In this document: positions 1 to 12,095 of the stretch, one piece after another
Numbering within the stretch: the stretch's first letter is position 1
How the letters are laid out: every line of letters begins with the position of its first letter
From: Burhinus oedicnemus
Lineage: Eukaryota; Chordata; Aves; Charadriiformes; Burhinidae
Reading direction: 5' to 3'
Length of the DNA stretch: 64,000 nt
Assembly: GCA_008921705.1 (NCBI GenBank)
Contig: VFFE01009068.1
Location: forward strand, 837,977-901,976
The notes under the pieces: generated by a model
The model's input: the letters and a program-made list of their open reading frames with translations, nothing else
What the model was told of the DNA's origin: nothing
Databases searched by the model: none
Position numbers and translations under genes: made by a program

Positions 1-1942
1 CGTCTGTGTTTTCAAAGTTGCATCTCATTTTACATTTGTCCTTCAAGAGCCATGATTTGGCACTGGGGATGTACAGATCTTGGAATGCACGAGGCATCTT
101 CAGTTCCTACTGATTACCATGAAAACTGGGATATTTTGTGCTTCCAAAAGGATGACTGGGACTAAAGTCTAAACGATTTTGTTTGTATTTTCATTCTTAC
201 TCATGTAAGCTTCTATCGGTTTTTTATCATGTGTTTATTCTCTCTTAATAAGATAATTGGGATAACGAGAACAGTCTGTAATTGCATAATTTTTTCCATT
301 ACAGTCTTTGCTTTAGATTTTAGATTGAACAGTCAAAATTTTACATTGTATTCCTTACAATCCTTCAGACTGTCTCCAGATCTGACCAAATCTGCAGTCA
401 GACCAGTTGCAATAATACTGAGCTTTCATGGAGTGCCGGATTAGAATTTCACTTGAAATATACATATGTACATGCTTTCTGTATTCCTTTCATCCGTTCA
501 TGTAATTTTCTGAGGGAAAATATTAGTTTCTAAGCCTATCTTTGCTGAGTTGTGACAATGAAGGGGAAGTAACAGGTATAGGACATAACCAATAAGTGTA
601 TAGTGCTTATTTAAAATAAGCTAAGTTACAATAACATTTATTTTTGTGAAAATATGTTTCCCGTTGAGCTGGTTTAGCCTTTGGAAGCACACTAATACAG
701 TTAGGCACAAAGGAGGGAAAGTGGTGCTTAAAAGGAGCAGAGTGAAAATTTTGAAGAAAAGTACTAGTACTGACTTTTATAGCTAGCTGAGACCTTCCAT
801 GCAGGCCTGACATGGAAGTGACTCATATATAACTTCTTCAAAAGGGGCAAGGCCACTATCCTCTTACTGAGAAATCTCCTTGCCTTCTAAACTTCTCATG
901 CTATTTCCCAGGTTTGTTTCAACATCTTGTCTTTTCTATACAATCTGAAAGAATGCCTATCTGGCACTCTTAGTGAAGGCTAAGAAGTTTTACTGAAGTG
1001 GCTAATCTCATGTAGCAGCTAAGGAAGCTGCATGCTATAGAGGTTTCTTCTGTCCTTTTATACAAGCTGGGGTCATGTTTTAGAGAGACTGAAGAAAAAA
1101 ACCTCAGCCTTGTAACCATACTGTTGTTTTTTTTACTGAAGACAAATGCTAAATGACTGTGGTTGAAAAGGTCTGGTTGTACTTCCTAGGAACAATCCAC
1201 TGGTTTGGTGGCAACTATATATTTAACCTTACTTTGGTAAAACATAATTCACAGATCATGCAGTCTCATCCTTGTTTTAGAAGTATTACAGTGTGTTCTT
1301 CTGTATTGTAGTGTTCTAGTTATCTCCAGTTGTTTGATTATGATTTTTGACTAAATTCCTCAGCATAATTCTCTAGAGTTTATTTGCAATGCATGAGGAT
1401 GAGAGAGCAGAGTACTAGTTGATTCAGAGCTTCTTGGCAATACAGACAAATTCAGTTTTGCTGTCCAAATATTATTGGAGTATTCCTGCCAGAGGAAGGC
1501 AAAAAGACGGCAGAGAGATGACTCAGGAAAAGCTAAAGGAAGACTACTCAGAAGCACCAGGTTTGCTGGGAGGGACAACTACTTTCTACAGTGTTTTGGT
1601 GCCTGCTTTTTCAGGCTTTGGTATTGGAAGCGTTGGCAGTGGAGCAGTAACCCTTTTGAGGTCTCTGGAATCCTGATGCCTTAGGCACATGCTTACTCTG
1701 TCTATCCATAACAACCTCTCTCGATAACTTCTCAGCCCATAGGATATGAACTGGCTGGCAGACTAAAATTTGCTTTAGGTTTCTGCAAACAATGAAGTTA
1801 TATTATCTTACAATACAAATTAGCCTGTATATCTGCAGAGCCTTTAGGATTCAGAACTATTGAGGAAATATAGTTTTAATTTTTCCTAATACTAATGCTG
1901 AAGTAGTGAAAATGTTTACTGCTTTTAATATTGAAATTCTGG

Positions 1943-1969
1943 AAACACTTTTCAGCCTGAAAAGTGTTT
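1943..1969. repeat. perfect 12-bp inverted repeat (hairpin)
   Basis: AAACACTTTTCA (1943-1954) is followed by a 3-nt spacer GCC and its exact reverse complement TGAAAAGTGTTT (1958-1969). There is no T-run immediately after it and no gene nearby, so no function is assigned. Confidence 0.85.
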
Positions 1970-4900
1970 TATCTTGAAAGAGTTGATGTAAAAGACATGA
2001 CAGGAAAGAGACTCAAAATATCTGTCCATCGATAAGGGATAGATTAAGGAAGAGCTTTCTAAAAATCTACTGATTTTTTTGAAACAGAATACACTAAGAA
2101 CATATCAGGGCAAAATTTCAAACATAAAATATATCAAGGAATAACAATTGACAGGAATTCCAGTACTGTGTATCATATAGTGACATACTGTAGCCATCAC
2201 ATGTAGTCATTCACATAGTACATCATGAATGGCTTGGAACAAAAAAGTGCCTTGGGAAAACTCTGACCTATGTGCTAGAGACAGAGATCTAAAGAGAGAG
2301 CCGTTGAGCTGGCTCACTAAACTTGGAAATTACCCTTGCTAATCTGCAAGTTCAAGGTGGGTAAAATTGCTTTCTGATTTCTTCATACTGTGGAACTGGG
2401 AAAAAGCATCCAATACAGAAAGACAACATGATCTGCTACATGAACGTGTAACTCGTAGAGTTTTTGGCAAGATAAAGTGGATAAGTAAAGATAATAGCTT
2501 TTATTATAACAACTGCTGGCCTTACCGCTAGTTAGGAAGGATCCATAGGTTCCAAAAGTATGCAAAGATCAAGCAGGGGTGGGGGTGCGATTGTGCATGT
2601 ATTAAGGAAGAGCACGGGTATTTTGTGGCTCTGAGTTTCTGTGAAGCAGCAAGCAAGTAAACTTAACAGTAAGGACCCACAAAGCATTTAGGAGACTCTC
2701 ACAGAAAAAAAAAGTTTTAATAGATTGCAGAACTAAAAGAGACTTTGCCCTGGTTCAGTTTCTTGTGATGTATGGTTTAACTGTGCTGATTGCTGAGCAC
2801 TCCTTAATCTCAGAAAAGTAGTTTGTTGCTGTAGTTGTGATTTACAATGAAATTACAACAGAAAAGTAGTGATTTTCTGGGAGAGTGCATTTAATGAATA
2901 AAGTGTAGAAGCCTAGCTGTCTTCTGTGCAAAAAGATACTTTTTATCTATTGATATTCAAGGGAAATGCAGAGAAAATTATACCAAATACCAAAGATTTT
3001 CAGACTTGCTGGTTTTTATGATGCCAGTTGGAAAGAAAAACAAGGCTTATCTAATGGCAAGCACAGTCTCAGGCCCATCTGAAAACACCAGGAAGAAGAT
3101 AATGTGTTATTTTCTAGTCACATGCTTAACAGATAGTAATACTACCTATCCTGGTGCACACTGAATGTATCTACTAATACTTGGCTTGCCTACTGAAGCT
3201 TTCTAGATTAACTTTTTACTCTGACATTTTAACCTGGGGTGATTTGTTTTGCATAGGTCATTTTGTAAACTAAAGGCAGATATTTTAGTCAGTGGCCTAG
3301 GTAAAAGGGTTATTTTTAACATGGAAACTTTTTATTAGCTTTTACCTACTGTAAAATAATGTCCTATGGTGGCAAGATGCTATGCTATGTTTACAACATT
3401 TTAATATGTTGCATAGCACAATCTGAATTTGTCTTACTACCAAGTGAATTTGAGAACTTCAACATAGATTTTATTTCATTTTGGAAAGAAGAGGCCATTT
3501 GTTGACTTGAACACTGGGTGCAGGGCATCTGTACTAAGGGTTTTGTATAAGACTCTCCGGTTGACTTCAGGTGAAATTCTCTTTGTGCTTTGGGTTTCAC
3601 CAATTTTAAAATAAATGTAGTGTAATAATCACAAGTAAAATTAAAGGTGAGACTTAACAGATATTTAATGAAATGTTTGCCCAGACAAATAAGAATTTCA
3701 CATTTGTTTGGAGTTGGGTTAGTTTTGGGTTAGAATACAGAGCTTAAAAATACGTGCAAAAGCTCTGACTAAATCGCTTCTTGGAATAAGGACAAAAGAA
3801 GGATGTCTCTTAAATTACCTATTGTAAGATACTGTGCTTGCAAAAATATGGTTGTAACTTTTATACACATGAATTATTATACCTCTTGACAAACATGTAC
3901 AAACAAATCTGAATTTCTATTTCCTTACATGTTAATAAGAAAGATTAATTTAATCAACACGAGGATTTGAACAGTTCTGTGCTTATCTCAGGACTAATGG
4001 AACCTTTTTCACATTACACAGTTGGTGATCTGACAGCTTTTGTGATTGGTAGATCCCTTATAAAGGCAATTGTAAGGCAGATGGAAAGGTTTTAACATCT
4101 TTCTGACAAATAAACAGCTGATAGCATCCTTTGATGCTGGTGTTTATGACATGGATTCACCAAACACTGTCTCATTTACTTGAAAATGTCAGCAGCTGGA
4201 ATTGAGAACAAGCTGGTGACTAATAAGTCTGAATTAATTGCAACCATTAATTTTAATTGGGATTCAAAATGTTCCAATTTGGTGTACATTTAAATTACTA
4301 ATTAAGTTTCACTCTGTATATATCTCATATGAAGCAATTACTGATAATTCATCTCTGAGATAAATACCTCAAAAGCAAACAGAAGAAAGCTTATGATTTC
4401 CATCTTAAACTGTATGCATTTAAATTTGGCACTCCCTTTGTGTGTCACTTCTTAGTAAGATTCTGTGAGGATTGGACTGATTTTTTTAAAAAATCGTTGT
4501 TTGAATAAAATCCATACATTTATTCAGAAAACACAAATTAATTATATTTTTCCGTACACTATGTAACAATGATTAAACATTTTGAGTTTGGGGTTTGGTT
4601 TTGGTTTTTTGTTTGTTTTTCAAAAGATTTTGCACAAAGGGATGTCTTCTAAGCTGTCTGAAATCGCTTAACTCTTCTTCACCATTTTGGAAAAATCAGC
4701 CATCCAACCATGCAGCAGAAGTCTCTGTAATCTACATGACTACTCCACTAACTTCGAATTAAACCACTGCATAAAAGCAAAGCCTTCAATATATTGTCAC
4801 CTTACAGAAAAGTCTGAAACAGACAGAGAAGTTTTCACTATTTTAGCTAGTAGCACTCTTGAGTCTTTCGCAGCTACTAGCCTGACATTTATACACAGGG

Positions 4901-5058
4901 ATGAGAAATATACAAAACACCAGACATCTGTTTCTTCAGAGTGGTTTGATGTCTGTGATAATCCATACTTTTATATGAATATTGCTTATGAGAGATGAAT
5001 GAAACTAAAACTGTAATATCCAGTATCCTTACATAATTTTTTATATTTCTACATTTCT

Positions 5059-5081
5059 TTTCATCCTAGCTTAGGATGAAA
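5059..5081. repeat. perfect 10-bp inverted repeat
   Basis: TTTCATCCTA and its reverse complement TAGGATGAAA flank a 3-nt spacer GCT. It lies 41 bp before a second, longer palindrome at 5122-5141. Confidence 0.85.
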
Positions 5082-5121
5082 GTTTTCAAAAAGATTAGTA
5101 TTTTTTTTAAAATGCCAGAAA

Positions 5122-5141
5122 GATATTTTGGCCAAAATATC
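5122..5141. repeat. perfect 20-bp palindrome
   Basis: GATATTTTGGCCAAAATATC is its own reverse complement, with no spacer. It sits in A/T-rich sequence with no gene or recognised transposon end around it. Confidence 0.9.
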
Positions 5142-8100
5142 ATAATAAGAGTTTAGATTTTTTTTATTTTGCCAAAGACAATTTTTTTCCATAATGGCAT
5201 AATATATTATAGGAATTATAGTCTTGCAACTGATGCTATCTTTCTTAAACCTGGTTCCTGGACATGGCTTATGATAGCTTCAGTTATTTGACTTTCACGA
5301 TTAATCATACAGATAGGTCAATGTACAGCCTTATTCACAGAATGGAAAATAAAGTCTTCCAATAAACCCAGCTCAGAGGAAAATGAGGCTCTAATTAATG
5401 ATTAAAATATTAACTTTGATAAAATGAAATAGGGAAATGCACTTTGTCTTGTTGGAGGTTTTAAAACTAGAATTTCAGATCTGCTTATGAATTAGAGTGT
5501 TTTTAGTCACGGTGAAATCAAGCTATGCTGAAAGAAACTGAAAGAAACATTTCTTAAAAACATGACCTTAGAATGGAACATTTCAATTCAGAAATTAATT
5601 TCTGATCATAAAATTGTAGTAGCTGAAATTTCCAGCCATTTTTCTGATCTGTTTAATTCTTACTTCCAAGTCTGTAAGATCCGATGTAAAGCACATCCAT
5701 TCACAGATTCTACACGGAATTTAACATTAGTGCAAATTACACCATATTTCCTTTTTCAAATTATTTTATTTAATGAAATTGTTATCGTTTAGTTCTGTAT
5801 TGTGAATTCTTATTTTTTATTTTTCATACTGTCAGTTTGGTTAACCAGTTAGTAATATCATTGTCAAAAGCTGAATTAATCCAAGAGTTTATTATGCAAA
5901 TTGTGAATAAGAGCACACTGTCATGCCTTAGATTCAAATAAAATAATAATATTTTCTTTGTCTTAGGGTGGAAGTAAGTGGATAAATAGAAAAATATGGA
6001 TACATGGTAAGTGGGAAATGACAACCCAGCTCTACCACTGATATACAGAACAGGTATTTTAAGAGTAACAGTGAGGCTGATAGGTTAGGCATTAAGTGGC
6101 ATATCTGCATATGGCATTATCACTAGCATAGAAGATGTCTTGATTGCAGGAGAAAATCTGATTTCTGTCTGCCTGCAGCATAGCTTGATCAATTTTTTTT
6201 TGTTTTGTTTTCTCGTGGTTTTAATAAAGGAGAACAAACGTGGGAGTAAAAGTGTGATGGTTGTGTAATGTTGAAACTACAGCAATTTACACTTTACTGG
6301 GCATTTTATTAATAGGAAATAAAGAAATGAAGAAGGTAGGATGAATTCTGCTGTGAAAATGTGAAGTGTCTAAAGAAACACAGAGAGCAATTGCTAAGTA
6401 TAAAAGACCACAGATGTAAGCAGTGTACTTCTGTACGAAGTTGAGTGGTTAATGAAAGACTCAAGTATCACACAGTAGTGCTGCTGTGGGAGGGGAGCTG
6501 TGGGCCCAGGGTAAAAGTGAAACAATAAGAAAGGAAGACTGCAGGTGTAAGAACAATGATTCTCCACCTGTTCAAGTATTGGACACATTTTTCTTCCAGG
6601 CTGACATCATTAACTGTTCTTATGCTTGATAAGGCAGAAGAGAACCCAGACCTCTCCCCCAAACTCCTATGTCATTTTGTGATTATGATTTGTGTCATTT
6701 TATTTTTGTCATGTACACATATTGTAAAGGTGAGCTTTTGTTTTTATTATTCATTCCTTTGATGGACACCACATAATGAAGCACTTTTTCTATGTACAAC
6801 AATAAATTATTAACGAGTTAATATGTTATAAATTACATTTTGCATTCAGAGACATTAGGAATCAACTAGTGTCCCCAACAGTTTTGTATTTTATAGCCTT
6901 TTTTCTATGACCATAATATTATAACAATTTCTGGGTTTTATGGGTAATTTTTGCTTTTGGATTATCTTGGATGAGCTGTCTCTATTTTTCTTGGAATAAC
7001 TTCATTTCACTTAGTCTGTAAAATTATAATAACTATTTAAAAATTAAATGATTAAAATATAGAAAAGATTCGATGATCTCTGGCTTTCATTTGATTTTTC
7101 ACAGTAGTCAGTAGTCTTTGCCTCGCTATAGGATTTCTACATTTCTAAAGTCTTTTAAAACGTCGTAGAAATCATTTTTAATTTATGCAGTTTTTCTATG
7201 CATTATCCTGGTAAATAAATCTTTCTTTGTCCCTGGGTCAAAAAAGTCTATTTAACAAATAAAAGGGGAAAATGATAGTTTTCCTATTACCATTAGAAAA
7301 GGTTAGATGCTGTAAATAGGAGGCAACAGTGATTTAGTTCAATGAATAAAAATGAATAGATAGGAAAATGAATGGGATTATAAATAAATAGGGAAATGCA
7401 CACTTTACAAAGTTTTCTCAGAGATAGACAAAATTATTTTGTGACAAAAAAAATACATCAAAGTAAATAGGGTTTCTCAGAATATCTTTTTCTTCTTAGA
7501 TCATGCCTGTTAAGGGAGATACTCTTGAGTTAAAATATGGATACATATAATTAGTGGTAAGGGTGCATATGGACATAGCAGCGGGGTTCTTATTTTTTAG
7601 TAATTGAAGAATTATTTTTCCAAAGAATATCAGTTCTTTGACAAAAACAGAAATTCCAAGCTTCAGAAAATTCTGGGGAAAAAGTTGTATTGTGTAAATA
7701 ATGAATGGAGGTTGAGCACTTACGAATAGTCATACTCACAGATAGAAATTTCTGTATTTGCTTGGAAAGAGCTGTGGACAAAAGCATGATCTGGAACAAG
7801 AGGTTTCAAGGAGCGTAGAGGTGAAGAAAGAAATGGCTGTTCTTATACCTATAGTTGAATTATCCAAACTAGTTGAAATACCTGAAATATTTTAGTGAGC
7901 TTTTGCACTGAAAAGTGACAGATGTATCTATTTATGAAACTGTATTCTTCTTGACTGGTCAGTCCAACACTGTGCATGGGTAATTATTTCTCCATTGCAC
8001 TCACATGTACTAGAAGTAAATGAAAAACAAATGAAATGAAAAATATTATTAGAAACCAGAGGAAAAACATTATAATATGAATTAATATATCATTGTAGCT

Positions 8101-11100
8101 GCAACAAGATATTGTGGCACAATCATTATATTAGATCTACTGCCATATACAAACTCCTCAGAATAATGATGCAAGAATCAATAAAAAGTATGTGAATAGA
8201 TGCAGAGTAAATCAGAAAAAATCCACAAAAAACCTCTGAGTAAAATAGAAACTTCTGCTTGTTACACATTGCATCTGATTTAGCTGCTGATTAGAATGAA
8301 TGCAAAATTACCTCTCAATGATTTATACATAAAAAGTCCTTCAGAAGATAAATCATCTTAGAACTTTACAATGTCTTAAGGTAAATTAGACCAAAACTGT
8401 GGTATTTGTACTAAATAATTATATATTCAAATAGTGACAATCATTCCCATATATAGTTCAATAAATTCTGTTTCATTATTGTCTATAAATCCTGTTTTAA
8501 GGTTTAACAATGTGAATTTTGAGGGTGTGTATGTGTGGTTTTACTTAGTACTGCAACACCTGAACCAAGGTCTAACATTTAATTTTTGATCACGCATAGA
8601 AACCTAATATTTTATGGTGTCACATCAGTTAAAAAAAATAAATGCAATTGCCTTTAGTCAAGAATTGCAGTGCTTTACATCTTAATAAATCTGGACCCAG
8701 AAGTCTTGATTTCTTTGGTAAAGGAGCGGAAATGGGAAGTTGTTAGGAACATTTTGTCAGAATTCATCCAGTCATTGATACAACCAATTGAGAGCAATTA
8801 CAGTCCAAATGATCCAGAAGATTATTGATTCAGCTTTGCAACTGACTGCAGTGATCTTGAGAAAGATACTCAACTACTAGGCCACTAACATTTGCCGTTG
8901 GTATTTCTGTTTTCTTCACAGGGTGCTGACAATATTCTTAGTTGAACCGTATGTTCTTTGAATGTGTTAAGCAAATTAGAAATAGCATTTATTGTAGTTT
9001 ATTTCAACTCATATATCAAAAAGCTTTCGGAATTCATATGTAGATACTTTCACTTGCTACGAACAAACCCAAAATATTTTTTCCTGTGCACAAGAGGCCC
9101 AAGGAGCAGTGCTGCTGAGGATGCTTAAAAAATTTATGCAGTTCTTGGTTTGGTGCTTTCTTGTGTCTTGACAAGATTGTGCCTCCAGCAAAGCAAGTGC
9201 ATGACTGCTGAAAGGGAAAAAAAAAAAAAAAAAAGACACCCAAAATACAGAGATATTAATTTTTTAGTAGTGGGGTATTGCTGTGGAATTTATGTTTACT
9301 TTTGAAAAATGTCATATCAAGGTGTCAAAGCAAAGGGCTCAGTGCTTTTATTTACTCAGATAAATATTAGATAACTGGTTATTAGACAATTGCTGTTACA
9401 GGATAAAACAAATCTGCCAGACCCAGCCCAGCACGGATGGGTCTGGAAGCATGACGTAAAACAAAGTCTGTTGCAAGCAACAGCAACAAACAGAGTTACT
9501 GGGCTACAAGGCTACACGCTCATTTAGCTCGGCTGTGCAAATCCCTGCTCTGAAGTTTTGCTTTCAGTTTTCTTTATTTTCCCAACTGATTCATCAACTG
9601 CCAGATTGCCTGTCTTACTTCTCCTTACTTCAGTCCTTTCCCTGGGCCTCTGTCCCTCCCAGCTCCCAGCTCCCAGCTCTGGAACACCTGTGCAAGGATC
9701 TTCTTCTCAGCCTTTGAAACCTGCTGGTTGGGATACAAGGCAGTGCTGGTTATAGGGATGATCCCATTTCTTACATTTGCCTCTGCCCACCCTCTGGGTG
9801 GGATGATAATTTTCTGCACAAAATCTGGCAGAAAAATATTTCTGTTATTGAACGGTGAAAAGCACTTCAATTCCACTGGAAACACAGAGATCCCTAGGGT
9901 TCATCTATATAGTAACTAGTCTTTAAGTTCTATGATGGGTCCTTCTAAACCTCTGAGGAGGTAGACAATTATTTCCTTAGTCTTTTACTTCCTTTGGCAG
10001 TTTTCTAAAATTAATTAACACATTGAGTAAGAGTTGTCGGATAACAGGATTAACTCATTTCATTGCTATTCATTATTTCTCTTTCGTTGCTATTCATTAT
10101 TTACCGTTTCTAAATTATGGAGAAAATGTAACTATGGTATAAACTCAGACTTCAGTTTTAATTTTGATAATATTTATTCTTCTAAACACACATCTTTGAT
10201 ATCATTATTATTAACAGAATTTAAAAATAGAAATATATAATTTTCATTTGAAATTTAATCATTTTAGAAGTCAGCTCACAACAGATTCATGTATAAAAGC
10301 ATAGTAAGAAGCATAATAATTCATCATCTTATTTCATATTTAATATCTTAACTGAAAGCAGGATGGAAATGGCAATAAAAAATGCCAGCTCTTTACAACT
10401 GAGCATTTCATGTGGGTTGAATTTCTATTGGTTTATTTATTCAGTAATACACTTTTTCCTCAATTTTGTAGTAGAAGGGGTTGTAGAGAAATATAAGGAG
10501 CACGGTGTGACCCTGCAATGCACATTTCACTTTTTCAACCTAAACTAAGTACACAGTATGTCTCGTGATCACTACCATCCTCATTAAATTTTAATCCTCC
10601 AGTCAGGAGCGTACCTGAGGGTTTGAAATCCTTTCAAACTGTAGAGATATATTTTAGGATTTGATATCCTCTAGACTATTTCCAAGAGGGTCACATTTTA
10701 GTGACTGCTGGACCTCAAACATTTCAGATCAGATAGTGTTCTAACACTTCAATTATTTTTAGTTAAAGAAAAAAATTAAATCACTTGAGTCTGCAAAAAA
10801 ATTACTAGAAGTCTTGAGAGCACTTTTTTATTTTGATATTTCTGATGTTTGGTTTTTTTTTTTAAGTTCAGTGGAGATATGTAAGTATGTATAGAACTTA
10901 AAATCAAAATTATTCTTAACTTAATTTTTAAGGGAGTTCATTGTAGAAGTCTTTTAGAACACACTAACTGCATACCTCTCGGGACTGAAAAATATATATG
11001 GACCTATCATTGCAAGTAAGACAATAAGCAAGATGACCTATGATGAGCTTTGTGGGGAAACACAAAAAAATAGATTAACACCAAGCAGGAAAAGTTAAGA

Positions 11101-11686
11101 ACTATATGAAGGAATATAATAACAAGGATTGAGATTTTGTATTTTAAGATTTATTTTTCTGTTTAGAAAAATAAATTCCATTTTTAGAATTAAAAAAAAT
11201 CATTCTGCAGTTGTGTTTCACATCTGTAATCTATTCAAACTCTTGACATTGGAATGAAATAAAATAAAATTTCAAAAATTAATTTGAAAAACGTATTTCT
11301 GCAGTATATATGCTATGTATACACAAGAATAGTATAATGCTTAACCAACAGTGCAAAAATGTTAAACATTAGGAATATCTTCCATGGTCTCAATTGGGTT
11401 TGAAGCAGAAGTATTTTATAATAGCAATGTCACCTTCTTAACTGAAATGATATATGATTTTTATATTGGATTAATGCTAAATGTATGAGCTTATTTGATT
11501 CATCAGTCAGGTTCCAGGCAGCTAATTAAATGTTAGTTTTATAATAGAATGTCACATGCTGTTACTCTGCAGAGCTCTTTGCAGATCCCATAGTGTAAAT
11601 CATTTATATGGGCTGGCAACATAATTGGTCAACTAACCGAGACCCAGATTCTTATTTCCAGCCAGCGTCCTAATGTCTTTGCATGC

Positions 11687-12095
11687 TGTCATGGTTTAAT
11701 CCCAGCTGGCAGCCAAGTCCACGCAGTCACTCACTCAATTCTCCTCCTCCCCCCCCCCTAGAAGGGTAGGGAGAAGAGGGAGAAAGGGAGAGGAAGGAAA
11801 AAAAAAACAACTCAGGGGTTGAGATAAAGACAATAATCGAAAATAGAAAAATAATAGAAAGGCAAAGGCAAAAGCAAAAGGAAAGGCAAAGGCAAAAGCA
11901 AAGGAAAAGGAAAATAATGGTAAAAGAATACACAAAATAAAGAAATACAGCACAAGTCACTCTCACTACTTGGTGATCTGTTACCCAGGCCATCCTGAGC
12001 AGTGATTGCAGATTCCTGCCCCTCCCAGCCAACTCCGATTTATATACTGAGCATAACATCTATGGTATGGGATAATCCCATCTGAAACCAGGATA
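11687..12095 (-). mobile_element. solo ERVL-type LTR with target duplication
   Basis: Read on the minus strand it starts TATCCTGGTTTCAG (first G mutated) and ends AAACCATGACA, the terminal pattern of avian ERVL-type LTRs. A TATA-like ATATAAAT lies near 12,039-12,046 on the minus strand. The motif CTGTCTTTATCTCA, which follows the poly(A) signal in the related copy at 17.3 kb, is also present. The element is flanked by a perfect 5-bp direct repeat, CATGC at 11,682-11,686 and 12,096-12,100, so both ends are well placed and no internal provirus remains. At 409 bp it is shorter than the other copy would suggest, and it contains a purine-rich block made of GGCAAA/AGCAAA-type units (about 11,858-11,912). 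Confidence 0.9.
11858..11912. repeat. AAAGGCA/AAAGCA purine-rich simple repeat inside the LTR
   Basis: Alternating GGCAAA, AGCAAA and GGAAA units form an imperfect short tandem array in the downstream half of the solo LTR. It looks like local replication-slippage expansion after insertion. Confidence 0.7.

Larger units (their letters stand above)
1..11686. other. AT-rich non-coding stretch, no gene recognised
   Basis: No exon, RNA gene or recognisable transposon was found on either strand. Open frames here are short (about 110 codons or fewer), low-complexity or composition-driven, and match no family I know. Visible local structure is limited to perfect short inverted repeats near 1.95 kb and 5.06-5.14 kb, an A-tract at about 9,217-9,234, a threefold CTCCCAG repeat near 9,655-9,678 and a short direct duplication near 10,073-10,105. 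It could be intergenic or a large intron; the sequence alone does not decide. Confidence 0.6.

Noticed and set aside
4687..4998. 103-codon plus-strand open frame
   Set aside because: No domain, no splice-like flanks, no similarity I recognise; compatible with chance in this much sequence.
9217..9234. A-tract as the tail of a processed pseudogene
   Set aside because: The sequence before it shows no recognisable mRNA-derived coding segment, and no flanking duplication was found.
9535..9919. Overlapping short frames on both strands as a possible exon
   Set aside because: Frames conflict with each other, include a CTCCCAG repeat and show no conserved motif or consistent splice sites.
11735..12059. 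Phe/Leu-rich open frames suggesting membrane proteins
   Set aside because: They are the complement of the purine-rich array inside a solo LTR with a clear target duplication.
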